From the IMG/VR virus record IMGVR_UViG_3300049223_000071, positions 1-21,099 of that record: 21,099 bases of DNA. The stretch is one strand, 5' to 3'. This DNA is from a virus. Each line of letters begins with the position of its first letter. Position 1 is the stretch's first letter. The notes under the pieces were generated by a model that did not search any database, had not been told where the DNA came from, and was given only the letters and a program-made list of their open reading frames with translations. Shown piece after piece: positions 1 to 7,840 of this stretch. Both the position numbers and the translations under genes were made by a program.

Positions 1-1
1 A

Positions 2-1342
2 GGTATTGCATCAGGTATTTACTTCGATGTTGACCTTGAAGATGCACCGGATGACACTAAGATTGCTTTCGATCCTGAAGAAGAAACAACGTATGATGAC
101 GATAAAGTACGTCTAACAACCTACTACGGTAAAGTTCCTGTAGAAATGTACAATGAAGAGTTGTACGGTGAAGTGATGTCTGAAGAAGACGAAGATGACT
201 TTGCTACAGGTGCTTACATTGAAGTTGTTGCAGTCATTGCTAACGAAGATCAGCTACTAAAACTAGAAGCTAACCCGTACATGATGCAGGATCGTCCTGT
301 TGTTGCGTTTGCATGGGATAACGTACCGTCTCGTTTCTGGGGTCGTGGTGTTTGTGAGAAAGGTTACAACAGCCAGAAAGCTCTTGACACTGAACTCCGT
401 GCACGTATTGATGCTTTAGCACTTACAGTACACCCAATGATGGCTGTCGATGCTTCACGTCTACCACGTGGCGCTAAGATGGAAGTTAGACCCGGAAAAA
501 CTCTGCTTACTAACGGTAATCCAGCAGAGATTCTGCAGCCGTTTAAGTTTGGCAATCTTGACCCTAACACTTTCAATCAGTCTGCAGCACTACAGCAGAT
601 GGTTCAGCAAGCTACTGGTGCTATTGATACAGCAGGTATCCCATCATTTGCTGGCAGTGAAGCTACTGCAGCAGGTATCAGCATGTCTCTTGGTGCTATC
701 ATCAAGCGTCATAAGCGTACCTTGCTTAACTTCCAAGACAGCTTCTTGATTCCTTTCGTATCTAAAGCAGCTTGGCGTTACATGCAGTTCAATCCTGAAC
801 TATACCCAGTCAATGACTACAAGTTCTGTGCATCGTCATCATTAGGTGTTATTGCACGTGAATACGAAGTAACTCAGCTAGTACAACTACTGCAGACTAT
901 GTCTCCTGACAGTCCTCTATACCCTGCACTCATCGAATCTATTGTTGATAACATGTCGTTGTCTAACCGTGAAGAGTTGATTGCTAAGCTACAGCAAGCT
1001 GCTCAGCCTAATCCACAGGCACAGCAAGCACAGATGCAACAACTACAGATGGCTATGGCTAAAGAACAAGCTACGCTTGATTATGTCAAGGCACAGACTA
1101 TGGAGATTCAGACACGTATCCAGCAGAACCAAGTTGAGACAGAACTACTGCCAGTCGAAGCACAAGCTAAGTTGGCTGCAGCACTGTCTAACAACCTTAA
1201 AGAAGGTGAAGCGGATGACATGGAGTTCCAGCGTCGAGCTAAAGCTGCTGAGTTGATGCTGAAAGAGCGTGACTTGGATATTAAAGAAAAGACTATGGAC
1301 AATCAGTTTAAGATGTCTGTAGCTAAGGAGATGAAGAAGTAA
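2..1342 (+). CDS. Portal (head-tail connector) protein, 5' end cut by window
   Basis: The reading frame is open from base 2, so the gene begins upstream of the window; the first in-window ATG (146) is internal. The visible part has 446 codons plus stop. It looks like the C-terminal portion of a podovirus portal, the dodecameric ring at the capsid vertex through which DNA is packaged and ejected. Seen: an acidic stretch, then a conserved-looking core with segments such as RFWGRGVCEKGYNSQKALD and the GAIDTAGIPSFAGSEATAAG region, typical of the portal clip/wing as I recall it, then a long Gln/Ala-rich, strongly helical C-terminus (about the last 120 residues) that fits the portal barrel or a coiled coil. 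Neighbours agree: scaffold and capsid genes follow. The stop TAA overlaps the next start by one base (TAATG). Family assignment is by recognition plus gene order. Confidence 0.8.
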   Translation, partial: GIASGIYFDVDLEDAPDDTKIAFDPEEETTYDDDKVRLTTYYGKVPVEMYNEELYGEVMSEEDEDDFATGAYIEVVAVIANEDQLLKLEANPYMMQDRPVVAFAWDNVPSRFWGRGVCEKGYNSQKALDTELRARIDALALTVHPMMAVDASRLPRGAKMEVRPGKTLLTNGNPAEILQPFKFGNLDPNTFNQSAALQQMVQQATGAIDTAGIPSFAGSEATAAGISMSLGAIIKRHKRTLLNFQDSFLIPFVSKAAWRYMQFNPELYPVNDYKFCASSSLGVIAREYEVTQLVQLLQTMSPDSPLYPALIESIVDNMSLSNREELIAKLQQAAQPNPQAQQAQMQQLQMAMAKEQATLDYVKAQTMEIQTRIQQNQVETELLPVEAQAKLAAALSNNLKEGEADDMEFQRRAKAAELMLKERDLDIKEKTMDNQFKMSVAKEMKK

Positions 1343-1497
1343 TGGTTACACAGAAAGATATACAGGATGTAGTCAAAGCTGTGAACGAAGTGTTGCGAGA
1401 GATTGATAAGCGACTTTGTGCACTAGAGGAGGCGGCTAAGAAGCCGTCTTCTACACCCTCTGTAGGGCGTCCACGTAAAAAAGTTGAAGAAAAGTAA
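1342..1497 (+). CDS. Small coiled-coil protein, 51 aa, unknown function
   Basis: A short gene in the gap after the portal, starting at the ATG that shares its A with the portal stop codon (TAATG); an AAGGAG lies about 11 bases upstream inside the portal gene. The product has a heptad-like helix (VVKAVNEVLREIDKRLCALEE) and then a basic, Ser/Pro-rich tail with GRPRKK, an AT-hook-like or nucleic-acid-contacting pattern. Its position between portal and promoter suggests co-expression with the portal. I do not recognise a family. The overlap, length and composition make it likely to be a real gene. Confidence 0.6.
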   Translation: MVTQKDIQDVVKAVNEVLREIDKRLCALEEAAKKPSSTPSVGRPRKKVEEK

Positions 1498-1506
1498 AGA
1501 AAAAGC

Positions 1507-1535
1507 TTGACAAACTCTTAAAAGTGTGCTATGGT
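1507..1535 (+). promoter_or_regulatory. Sigma70-type promoter with extended -10, upstream of the assembly block
   Basis: A consensus -35 TTGACA (1507-1512), a 17-base spacer and an extended -10 TGCTATGGT (TG at 1527-1528, hexamer TATGGT 1530-1535). It lies in the short gap between the 51-aa and 80-aa genes and reads into the 80-aa, scaffold and capsid genes. The same layout recurs at 10082-10110, which strengthens both calls. It implies recognition by host RNA polymerase. Confidence 0.8.
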
Positions 1536-1571
1536 TCTACATACTATTAACATAAAGAACGGATAAAGTCA

Positions 1572-1814
1572 ATGACCCCCGAACTAGAGAAATACTACGA
1601 AACATACTTCGACCTATTCACAACCGATGGTTGGAAGCAATTTGTTCAAGATGTTACGGAAAGTGCTGATGTATTCAATGTACGCCATGTTGAAGACGAA
1701 GGCAAACTCAGATTTGTTCAAGGACAGCTTGCTGTGATGGACAAACTTATTAACTGGGAAGTATCTGTAAAAGCTACATACGACCAAGTTAAAGAAGAAG
1801 AAAACGAAGAATAA
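1572..1814 (+). CDS. Conserved small phage protein, 80 aa, in the capsid-assembly block
   Basis: First gene after the promoter at 1507-1535. The product is acidic and helical, beginning MTPELEKYYETYFDLF and ending in a charged KEEENEE tail, with aromatic residues in the first half. I recall similar 75- to 85-residue proteins (MTPELEKYY...GWKQF pattern) next to scaffold genes in marine phages, but they have no known function. Its place directly before scaffold and capsid suggests a role in head assembly. The ribosome site is weak (GGA eight bases before ATG). No transmembrane segment or cysteine motif is seen. Confidence 0.75.
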   Translation: MTPELEKYYETYFDLFTTDGWKQFVQDVTESADVFNVRHVEDEGKLRFVQGQLAVMDKLINWEVSVKATYDQVKEEENEE

Positions 1815-1882
1815 ACTCATAGCGTTGGGCATGAGCCTCTTCTATATTTATCCACAATACTGTTATCAGTACGGAGTTTTTA

Positions 1883-2692
1883 ATGGCAGAACTAATTGAC
1901 GAAAACGTAGATGAAACCCTACCAGAGGGCGAAGAGTTTGCATCCTTTGATGAACCGGACACAGAACCGGACAACTCAGAAGAGGAAAACCTTGCAGAGC
2001 CAGAAGTGGCGCAGGACGAAGACGAAGATATTCCGGACAAATACCGAGGCAAGAGTGCTAAGGAAATTGTTAGGATGCACCAAGAAGCTGAGAAGCTACT
2101 AGGTCGTCAGAGTTCAGAGGTTGGCGAGCTACGTAAGATGGTAGATAACTTTATCTTAAGTCAAACACAAGCTGCGAAGCCCACGGAAGAAGACGATGTA
2201 GACTTCTTTGAAGACCCTAAGAAAGCTGTTGAAGCTGCGATTGCTAAGCATCCTAAGATTCAAGCTGCTGAACAGATGGCATCTACGATGCATCAGAAGT
2301 CAGTGCATGAAATGCTTAAGGCTAAGCACCCAGACTTTGGCAACATTCTGAATGACCCTAGCTTTGCACAGTGGGTTCAAGGTTCTAAAGTGAGGATGGA
2401 ACTATTCGCACGTGCCGACAAGACCTATGACTTTGATGCAGCCGATGAGCTGTTGTCTACTTGGAAGGAGCGCCAGCGAGTGGTAAACCAAACTAAAGAA
2501 GTTGAAGAGAAGGAAATTAAACGCTCACGCAAAGCTGCTGCAACTGGTGGTGGAGCTGGTAGCGGTGAAGGACGTTCTCGTAAAGTATATCGTCGTGCTG
2601 ACATTATCAACTTAATGCAAAACGATCCGGCTCGATACCTAGAGTTAGCTGACGAAATTACTGCAGCTTATTCAGAAGGTCGAGTCAAATGA
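1883..2692 (+). CDS. Capsid scaffolding / assembly protein
   Basis: A 269-aa product directly upstream of the major capsid gene, the usual place of the scaffold, which guides capsid subunits into a prohead and then leaves. Seen: a very acidic, disordered first ~50 residues (Asp/Glu-rich), helical charged segments in the middle (about 60-115 and 125-165) including a DDVDFFEDPKKAVEAAIAKH stretch I associate with phage scaffolds, and a basic, Gly-rich linker near 215-230 before a C-terminal helix (about 235-269) of the kind that binds capsid protein. An ACGGAG precedes the ATG. Composition, length and order all fit; no protease signature is visible, so this is a scaffold without a maturation protease fused to it. 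Confidence 0.8.
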   Translation: MAELIDENVDETLPEGEEFASFDEPDTEPDNSEEENLAEPEVAQDEDEDIPDKYRGKSAKEIVRMHQEAEKLLGRQSSEVGELRKMVDNFILSQTQAAKPTEEDDVDFFEDPKKAVEAAIAKHPKIQAAEQMASTMHQKSVHEMLKAKHPDFGNILNDPSFAQWVQGSKVRMELFARADKTYDFDAADELLSTWKERQRVVNQTKEVEEKEIKRSRKAAATGGGAGSGEGRSRKVYRRADIINLMQNDPARYLELADEITAAYSEGRVK

Positions 2693-2744
2693 CCTGCGGT
2701 CGCTAAGACTGTAAGTCGATAACATTTATTGAAGGTAAATTAAA

Positions 2745-3626
2745 ATGGCTCTTGGCTCAAATCATGTAACAAACGCAACTGCAGCAACTTTTATCCCAGA
2801 ACTATGGTCTGACGAAATCGTAGCTGCGTACAAAAACTCGCTAGTAATGGCTAACGTAGTAAACAAAATGCCAATGAAAGGTAAGAAAGGTGATACTATT
2901 CACATTCCTAAGCCTACTCGTGGTTCTGCGTCTGCTAAAGCTGCTTCTACTCAGGTAACGCTACAGGCTGCTACTGAGTCTGAAGTTGTTGTTACTATCG
3001 ACAAACATTACGAATACTCACGTCTAATCGAAGACATCACCGAAGTACAGGCTCAGGCTTCTCTTCGTAAGTTCTACACTGACGACGCTGGTTACGCTCT
3101 AGCTAAACAGGTTGATACTGACCTATTCGCTGAAGCTGAAGGTAACTTCACTCTTTACACTCCAAGCGGTTCTGGTCTTGTTGCTTACACTGCAGGTACT
3201 ACTACTGCTGGTGCATTTGACGATGCTTCTTTCCGTGACGGTATTCAGCTTCTTGATGACGAAGACGTACCAATGGAAAACCGTGTACTAGTTATCCCAC
3301 CATCAGCAATCAACACTATCCGTGGTATTGATCGTTACATGTCTTCTGACTTCGGTGGCGCTGGTACTATCAAAGGTCAGATCGGTACTCTTTACGGTAT
3401 CCCTGTTGTTGTTTCTACTAACTGTCCAGTTATCTCTGGCGGTGCTGGTGAGAAACTTGGTGTACTAATGCATAAAGATGCTATCGTATTCGCTGAGCAA
3501 GTTGGCGTTCGTTCACAGACTCAGTACAAACAAGAATACCTATCAACTCTGTTCACTTCTGACACTCTTTACGGTGTAGAAACTCTACGTGCAGAATCTG
3601 GTATCGGTATCGCACTACCAGCATAA
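2745..3626 (+). CDS. Major capsid protein
   Basis: A 293-aa protein that forms the icosahedral shell. It lies between the scaffold and a strong terminator. Seen: an N-terminal arm (MALGSNHVTNATAATFIPE) followed by LWSDEIVAAYKNSLV, a conserved region KKGDTIHIPKPTRG, then a helix with EYSRLIEDI and a long run of alternating beta and helix typical of the HK97 fold in T7/HMO-2011-like podovirus capsids. The length is short for HK97 but in range for this group. Codons are more uniform and favour GAC/TAC/ATC and GCT more than in neighbouring genes, as expected of the most highly expressed phage gene. An AAGG lies about nine bases before ATG. There is no sign of an N-terminal delta domain, so assembly depends on the separate scaffold. 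Confidence 0.9.
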   Translation: MALGSNHVTNATAATFIPELWSDEIVAAYKNSLVMANVVNKMPMKGKKGDTIHIPKPTRGSASAKAASTQVTLQAATESEVVVTIDKHYEYSRLIEDITEVQAQASLRKFYTDDAGYALAKQVDTDLFAEAEGNFTLYTPSGSGLVAYTAGTTTAGAFDDASFRDGIQLLDDEDVPMENRVLVIPPSAINTIRGIDRYMSSDFGGAGTIKGQIGTLYGIPVVVSTNCPVISGGAGEKLGVLMHKDAIVFAEQVGVRSQTQYKQEYLSTLFTSDTLYGVETLRAESGIGIALPA

Positions 3627-3635
3627 CGCTGACTA

Positions 3636-3673
3636 GCGGGGTAGCTTCTTCGGAGGCTATTCCGCTTCTTTTT
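3636..3673 (+). terminator. Strong rho-independent terminator after the capsid gene
   Basis: A 13-bp stem (3636-3648 with 3653-3665, four of the pairs G-T wobbles) is closed by the very stable C(TTCG)G tetraloop and followed by TTCTTTTT. It starts ten bases after the capsid stop. It should end most transcripts coming from the promoter at 1507-1535 and let a fraction read into the fibre genes. Confidence 0.92.
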
Positions 3674-3674
3674 A

Positions 3675-3699
3675 AAGTGTATTAGTTCTTAGTACACTT
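3675..3699. repeat. Near-perfect 25-nt palindrome just after the terminator
   Basis: The arms AAGTGTATTAG and TTAGTACACTT can pair over 11 positions (two G-T) around a three-base loop. It begins two bases after the terminator's T-run and lies about 30 bases before the fibre gene start. It has no T-tract of its own. It could be an operator-like site, an RNA stem that stabilises the fibre mRNA, or an RNase processing site. The structure is seen; the function is not known. Confidence 0.55.
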
Positions 3700-3728
3700 C
3701 ACAAAGAATCCAATAAAGAGGGCATAAC

Positions 3729-4916
3729 GTGGCAATATACCGTGGGACTGGTGGCTCTGTTGAAGTTAACAACGATGCTACGGTCAATGAAATTGCAAAC
3801 TATGCTGCGTCTGCCAGTGCATCTGCTACTGAAGCTGCAACCTCTGCTACTGAAGCTGAAACATCTGCTACTAATGCTGCGTCATCTGAAACTACTGTAG
3901 CCGCTAGTGCTACTGCAGCAGCTACATCAGCAACTGAATCTGCTACATCTGCTACAGCATCTGCCTCAAGTGCAACAACTGCTGGAACATATGCAACGAG
4001 TGCTACGACTTCTGCTACTAATGCTGCTACGTCAGCTAGTGAAGCAAGTGCTAGTGCCTCAGCAGCAAGTACATCAGCTACCAATGCATCTACGTCTGCT
4101 ACGTCTGCTAATACATCAGCAACAAATGCAGCTAACAGTGCATCAGCGAGTGCAGCGTCAGCTACAGCATCTGCTACTAGTGCAACACAAGCAGCTAGTT
4201 CAGCTACAGCAGCTAACACATCGGCAGTAGCGGCATCGGCATCAGAGACAGCAGCAGCAGCTAGTGAATCAGCAGCAGCAACATCAGAAAGTAATGCATC
4301 GTCTAGTGCTACTAATGCAGCTACATCAGCTACAGCGTCTGCTAATAGTGCTACAGCATCTGCTTCATCAGCTAGTGATGCTAGTACATCAGCAACTAAC
4401 GCAAGCAACAGTGCTACAGCAGCAAGTACGTCAGCCACTAATGCTGCATCGTCAGCTACTGCAGCAGCTACATCAGCTACTAATGCAAGTAATAGTGCTA
4501 CAGCATCAGCCTCTAGTGCTACAGCATCTGCATCTTCTGCTACTCAAGCAGAGACAGCACAGACTGCAGCAGAAACTGCTCAGACAGCAGCAGAGACAGC
4601 TCAAGCAGCCGCTGAAGCAGCACAAGAAGCTATTGATGGGTCATACCTTGGTGCACAGTCATCAGACCCTTCAGTAGATTTGAATGGCGCAGCAGTTACT
4701 GCAGGTGATTGGTACTTCAATACTACGAATAATGTAACACGTGTTTATAGCGGAAGTGCTTGGAACACTGTAGCATCAGTGACGTTGTCTAACTGGACAA
4801 TCACAGAAACATCAGGTGTCCTGTACTTTGCTACAAGTGGCGTAAACAAAATGAAGCTAGATGCAGACGGTAACTTGACAGTGGTCGGTGACGTTGTAGC
4901 TGGCGGTACAATTTAA
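3729..4916 (+). CDS. Tail fibre protein with 39 tandem heptads
   Basis: A 395-aa protein with a GTG start supported by AAAGAGGG upstream. Residues 1-30 form a short head (MAIYRGTGGSVEVNNDATVN) of the kind I recall in podovirus fibres. Residues 31-303 are 39 consecutive seven-residue units of the form TSATxAx with no break in phase, almost only Ala, Ser and Thr, matching the trimeric coiled-coil or stalk repeats of long phage fibres. The last four units change to TAQTAAE/AAQEAID. Residues 304-395 hold a globular end: GAQSSDP, GDWYFNTTNN, then WTITETSGVLYFATSG. That end is related to the 82-aa protein at 12305. It is followed closely by a second fibre gene, and the two probably act together in host binding. 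No enzymatic motif is seen. Confidence 0.85.
   Translation: MAIYRGTGGSVEVNNDATVNEIANYAASASASATEAATSATEAETSATNAASSETTVAASATAAATSATESATSATASASSATTAGTYATSATTSATNAATSASEASASASAASTSATNASTSATSANTSATNAANSASASAASATASATSATQAASSATAANTSAVAASASETAAAASESAAATSESNASSSATNAATSATASANSATASASSASDASTSATNASNSATAASTSATNAASSATAAATSATNASNSATASASSATASASSATQAETAQTAAETAQTAAETAQAAAEAAQEAIDGSYLGAQSSDPSVDLNGAAVTAGDWYFNTTNNVTRVYSGSAWNTVASVTLSNWTITETSGVLYFATSGVNKMKLDADGNLTVVGDVVAGGTI
3819..4637 (+). repeat. 39 tandem 21-bp codon repeats (Ala/Ser/Thr heptads)
   Basis: Within the fibre gene, 819 bp encode exactly 39 heptads. At DNA level the copies are degenerate (GCTACATCAGCTACTAATGC-like variants), so the protein period is kept while the bases differ. 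The low complexity also creates long open frames in other phases and on the other strand, which are artefacts. Confidence 0.9.
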
Positions 4917-4934
4917 TAACGAAAGGAATATAGA

Positions 4935-6482
4935 ATGTCTTCTACTCTTTCAGGAAATAGTTTAGCCACTGAAGATATTACAGTCAGTGGTGACATTACA
5001 TTAGCAGATAATAGCAAAGCCATCTTCGGTGCTGGCAGTGATTTGCAGATTTACCATGATGGTAGTCATAGTTATGTAAAGGATGCTGGTACAGGCAACC
5101 TAGTATTACAAGGTGCTAATGTAGAGATATATGACGGTGCTGGTGATACATTGATGCTTAACGCCAACAATAATGCTGGTGTTGGGCTTTGGTACGCAGG
5201 TAGCAACAAACTAGCCACAACCTCCACAGGCATTGACGTAACTGGCACAGCTACAATGGATGGGCTGACTGTTGATGGCACTATTGAGTTATCAGAAGGC
5301 AATGCTTTACGCTCTAGTGGTGAGCTTGTCGTTAGACGTTCATCTAACCAAATCAGACTTGGATCTGGTAATGTTTCTGATTCTACATCAGTGTACGCAG
5401 GGGCTCAAAAACGTATAACAGCAGCTACTAACGGAGACATCAGCTTCTACGAAGATACTGGCACAACGGCTAAGTTCTTCTGGGATGCTTCTGCGGAGTC
5501 TTTGGGGATTGGTACTAGTAGTCCTAATGCCAAAGCTGAAGTGTATGGCGGTAATTTGCGTGTTGCATTAGATGGAGCATCTGCTGCTAGCTTTAGAGGT
5601 GTTGAATTTTCTTCATCAGGTACAGAGATTGGGTCGCTAGAAATGGAGGCTTCAGGCGGTGAGATGCGACTTACAAGCGGGTTTAGCGGGTATGGTGGTT
5701 ACTCTACTTTTTACACCAACGGCTCAGAACGTATGCGTATAGACTCCAGCGGTAACTTGTTGGTGGGTAAGACGAGTACAGACTTTGTAGGGACTCAGGG
5801 TACATACATTGCTTCCACTGGACAAGTAGGGGCAACTAAGACAAGTGGGGCAGGGCTTGCTGTAAATCGTTTATCAACTGATGGAGATATTGCACAGTTC
5901 TACAAAGACGGCACCACTGTGGGGAGTATTGGTACTAACGGTGACGACTTACTTATAGCAAATGGTGATACAGGTATTAGATTTTTTGATGCAAGCAGCG
6001 CAATTATACCTAGAACGTCAGCGGGTCAATCTAGTAATGGCTCAATTAATTTAGGATTAGATATTCATCGCTTCAAAGACCTCTACCTATCAGGCGGTGT
6101 CTACTTAGGTGGCACAGGTGCGGCTAATAAGCTGGATGACTATGAAAGTGGTACGTGGACTCCTAGCTTTAACGTAAACGGCTTTACGCAATCTATTTCA
6201 TCAGCAAGTGGTACATATGTTAAAGTTGGGGATATTGTAATTGCAAATGCTGTATTCAGTCTTTCTAGTGCTGGGTATTCAGCTGGTTATTCTCGCATAC
6301 AGGGATTACCGTTTACTCCTTCTGAACACACTGCTGGTTCTTTTAGTTCTGTATCAGGAACTGGAGGAGCTAAAGGAGGAACTGCCTATAATTACGAAGG
6401 TATAGCTTCAATTTATACTCAGGCAAGTTTCTCCACTAACTCAGCAGTCACATGGATGGTAACTGTTACATTTAAGGTTTAA
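4935..6482 (+). CDS. Second tail fibre / receptor-binding protein
   Basis: A 515-aa beta-rich protein preceded by AAAGGA seven bases before ATG, 18 bases after the first fibre gene. Seen: repeating short beta units common in phage fibres and adhesins, such as DITLADNSKAIFGAGSDLQI near 18-37, a WDASAESLGIGTSSPNA pattern near 187-203, a NGSERMRIDSSGNLLVGKTS pattern near 262-281, and an LGLDIHRFKDLYLSGGVYLG pattern. The end (about 403-515) has YESGTWTPSF and GTYVKVGDIVIANAVFSL, which I recognise as a recurrent C-terminal tip module in marine phage fibres. It most likely forms the distal trimer that contacts the host surface. No chaperone domain is evident. Confidence 0.8.
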   Translation: MSSTLSGNSLATEDITVSGDITLADNSKAIFGAGSDLQIYHDGSHSYVKDAGTGNLVLQGANVEIYDGAGDTLMLNANNNAGVGLWYAGSNKLATTSTGIDVTGTATMDGLTVDGTIELSEGNALRSSGELVVRRSSNQIRLGSGNVSDSTSVYAGAQKRITAATNGDISFYEDTGTTAKFFWDASAESLGIGTSSPNAKAEVYGGNLRVALDGASAASFRGVEFSSSGTEIGSLEMEASGGEMRLTSGFSGYGGYSTFYTNGSERMRIDSSGNLLVGKTSTDFVGTQGTYIASTGQVGATKTSGAGLAVNRLSTDGDIAQFYKDGTTVGSIGTNGDDLLIANGDTGIRFFDASSAIIPRTSAGQSSNGSINLGLDIHRFKDLYLSGGVYLGGTGAANKLDDYESGTWTPSFNVNGFTQSISSASGTYVKVGDIVIANAVFSLSSAGYSAGYSRIQGLPFTPSEHTAGSFSSVSGTGGAKGGTAYNYEGIASIYTQASFSTNSAVTWMVTVTFKV

Positions 6483-6487
6483 TTGCT

Positions 6488-6994
6488 ATGAAAACCTGCA
6501 CTAAATGTAAAACAAAGAAGTCACTAGATCAGTTCTATAAACGTGCTGATCGTGACACTTATCATTCATGGTGTAAGCAGTGTAAACATGAGTCTGGTAA
6601 GTCTTGGCATAGTCGTAACAAAGAACGTCATGCTGAACTTACTAGACGATGGTATGAAGAGAACAAGGAACAACACTTAGCTAACAGTAAGGAATGGTAC
6701 GAGGCTAATAAATCACGCAAACTAGAGACTACTACAGCTAGGGAGAAGCGTTGTGTTCTTGCCACACCAACATGGGCAGATCGTGAACTGATTAAAGAGC
6801 TGTACGAACTGGCTAGGAAGCTAACAGAGCAGACAGGTATACAACATGAAGTGGATCATGTTATACCGCTACAAGGCAAAGAGGTTAGCGGCTTACACGT
6901 TCCAGATAACCTTCAAGTCATAACGGCTGAAGAAAACAGACGCAAGTCTAACAAGTATGACGTTACTGGAAGTAGCGTTGGACAACTTAACTAG
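6488..6994 (+). CDS. HNH endonuclease with N-terminal zinc ribbon, homing type
   Basis: A 168-aa protein. Residues 4-32 carry two CxxC pairs (C4/C7 and C29/C32), a zinc ribbon. Residues 40-80 are highly charged helices with a repeated WYExNK pattern (55-60 and 70-75). The HNH core is near 118-156: HEVDHVIPL (D123, H124), then GLHVPDNLQVI with N141, then N150 and N155, the usual metal-binding and catalytic positions. Such proteins nick or cut DNA and often spread as homing genes. It sits as a single unit between fibre and structural genes with only a weak AAGG ribosome site, fitting a mobile insertion. No intron is visible next to it, so it looks free-standing. Confidence 0.88.
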   Translation: MKTCTKCKTKKSLDQFYKRADRDTYHSWCKQCKHESGKSWHSRNKERHAELTRRWYEENKEQHLANSKEWYEANKSRKLETTTAREKRCVLATPTWADRELIKELYELARKLTEQTGIQHEVDHVIPLQGKEVSGLHVPDNLQVITAEENRRKSNKYDVTGSSVGQLN

Positions 6995-7003
6995 GAGGCT
7001 ATA

Positions 7004-7285
7004 ATGGCTTTACAAAAGATTACAAACGAACTAGACAAGATTGAAATCGTAGGTGACTACAAGCACATCCAGATTCGCTCTGCTGAGTGGGTTGAGGATA
7101 CGGATACAGGTGAGCAGTTTGGTTCACCTAAATATTCACGCAGAGTGATTGCACCTAACGATGACATCTCAGGCGAATCTGCTGAAGTACAGGCTCTAGT
7201 AGCCGCTGTACACACACAAGAGATTAAGGATGCTTATGCGGCATTCCTAGCTGAACAGGCAAATGAACTAGGAGGTGCTGAATAA
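7004..7285 (+). CDS. Conserved small phage protein, 93 aa
   Basis: Preceded by AGGAGG five bases from the ATG, one of the strongest ribosome sites in the window. The product MALQKITNELDKIEIVG... has an N-terminal beta-rich half (HIQIRSAEWVEDTDTGEQF) and a helical second half (AEVQALVAAVHTQEIKDAYAAF). I recall similar proteins in marine podoviruses and cyanophages next to fibre genes, but not a function. Its stop overlaps the start of the 97-aa gene (TAATG), so the two are probably translated together. No membrane segment or cysteines. Confidence 0.7.
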   Translation: MALQKITNELDKIEIVGDYKHIQIRSAEWVEDTDTGEQFGSPKYSRRVIAPNDDISGESAEVQALVAAVHTQEIKDAYAAFLAEQANELGGAE

Positions 7286-7578
7286 TGGCAACATTTACAT
7301 GGACTATTGCTAACCTAGAGCGAGCACAAGATGACTACATCACTATCGTACACTGGCGTTGTGATGGCGAAGAAGGCGAGCACAGCATTGGTGCGTATGG
7401 CACAATCAGCTTTACACAGGAAGAAGGTGAAGAGATTATTCCATTCGCTGAACTAACTGAAGAGCTAGTGACTGGCTGGATGTTTGAGAAGCTAAACAAA
7501 GAAGAAGTGGAGGCGGCTGTTCAGGCTAAACTGGACGAGCTTGCTAATCCTCCTCTAGTTTCTGGCTTGCCTTGGTAA
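7285..7578 (+). CDS. Conserved small phage protein, 97 aa, WTIANLER family
   Basis: Begins ATFTWTIANLERAQDDYI and ends LVSGLPW. This pair of ends is familiar from a widespread small protein family in marine tailed phages (a DUF; I think DUF7936, number from memory). The middle is beta-rich with GEHSIGAYGTISF, then acidic, then a helix KEEVEAAVQAKLDEL. The start overlaps the previous stop by one base and has AGGAGG nine bases upstream. Function is unknown. Placement behind the fibres suggests a virion or fibre-assembly role, but that is inference only. Confidence 0.72.
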   Translation: MATFTWTIANLERAQDDYITIVHWRCDGEEGEHSIGAYGTISFTQEEGEEIIPFAELTEELVTGWMFEKLNKEEVEAAVQAKLDELANPPLVSGLPW

Positions 7579-7588
7579 GGAATGACAT

Positions 7589-7840
7589 ATGAGCCAAGAG
7601 ATATTCAACTGGGTCTTAGGTGGCTTGGGAATGTTACTTGGCTTTGTCGTTAAGGCTATGTGGGATGCTGTGAAAGACTTGCAAGCCTCTGACAAAGACT
7701 TAGCTGACAAGGTCAGTAAGATTGAGGTGTTAGTTGCTGGTGAGTACGTCAAGAAGGATGAGTTTAACTCTATCATGCTACGTATCTTCGAGAAGCTAGA
7801 TCACATCGAAGGTAAGATTGACGGGAAGGCAGACAAGTAA
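7589..7840 (+). CDS. Small membrane protein with coiled coil, 83 aa
   Basis: Residues 6-24 (FNWVLGGLGMLLGFVVKAM) form one membrane helix, followed by an amphipathic coiled coil with KDLADKVSKIEVL and KLDHIEGKID. This one-helix plus cytoplasmic or periplasmic coiled-coil plan resembles phage accessory lysis proteins, and I recall close relatives in several phages annotated only as hypothetical. AAGGA lies seven bases before ATG. Its stop overlaps the next start (TAATG), and three membrane genes follow one another, so a lysis-related or membrane role for the set is likely. It could also be an inner-membrane spanin-like subunit, but no outer spanin lipoprotein is seen. Confidence 0.68.
   Translation: MSQEIFNWVLGGLGMLLGFVVKAMWDAVKDLQASDKDLADKVSKIEVLVAGEYVKKDEFNSIMLRIFEKLDHIEGKIDGKADK

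Noticed and set aside
1799-1882. Possible regulatory stem between the 80-aa and scaffold genes
   Set aside because: No convincing inverted repeat, T-run or promoter; it appears to be a plain spacer with the scaffold ribosome site.
2693-2744. Promoter directly before the capsid gene
   Set aside because: Nothing close to TTGACA or TATAAT at proper spacing; the gap holds only a weak small stem (GACT/AGTC) and the ribosome site.
3800-4438. Long reverse-strand open frame (212 codons) opposite the fibre repeats
   Set aside because: Its Ala/Asp/Val/Leu-only product is a by-product of the 21-bp repeat composition; no ribosome site, and it lies wholly antisense to a clear fibre gene.
3907-4677. Gln/Leu/His-rich forward frames within the fibre gene
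   Set aside because: They are out-of-phase readings of GCA/GCT/ACA codons in the repeats and have no start signals.
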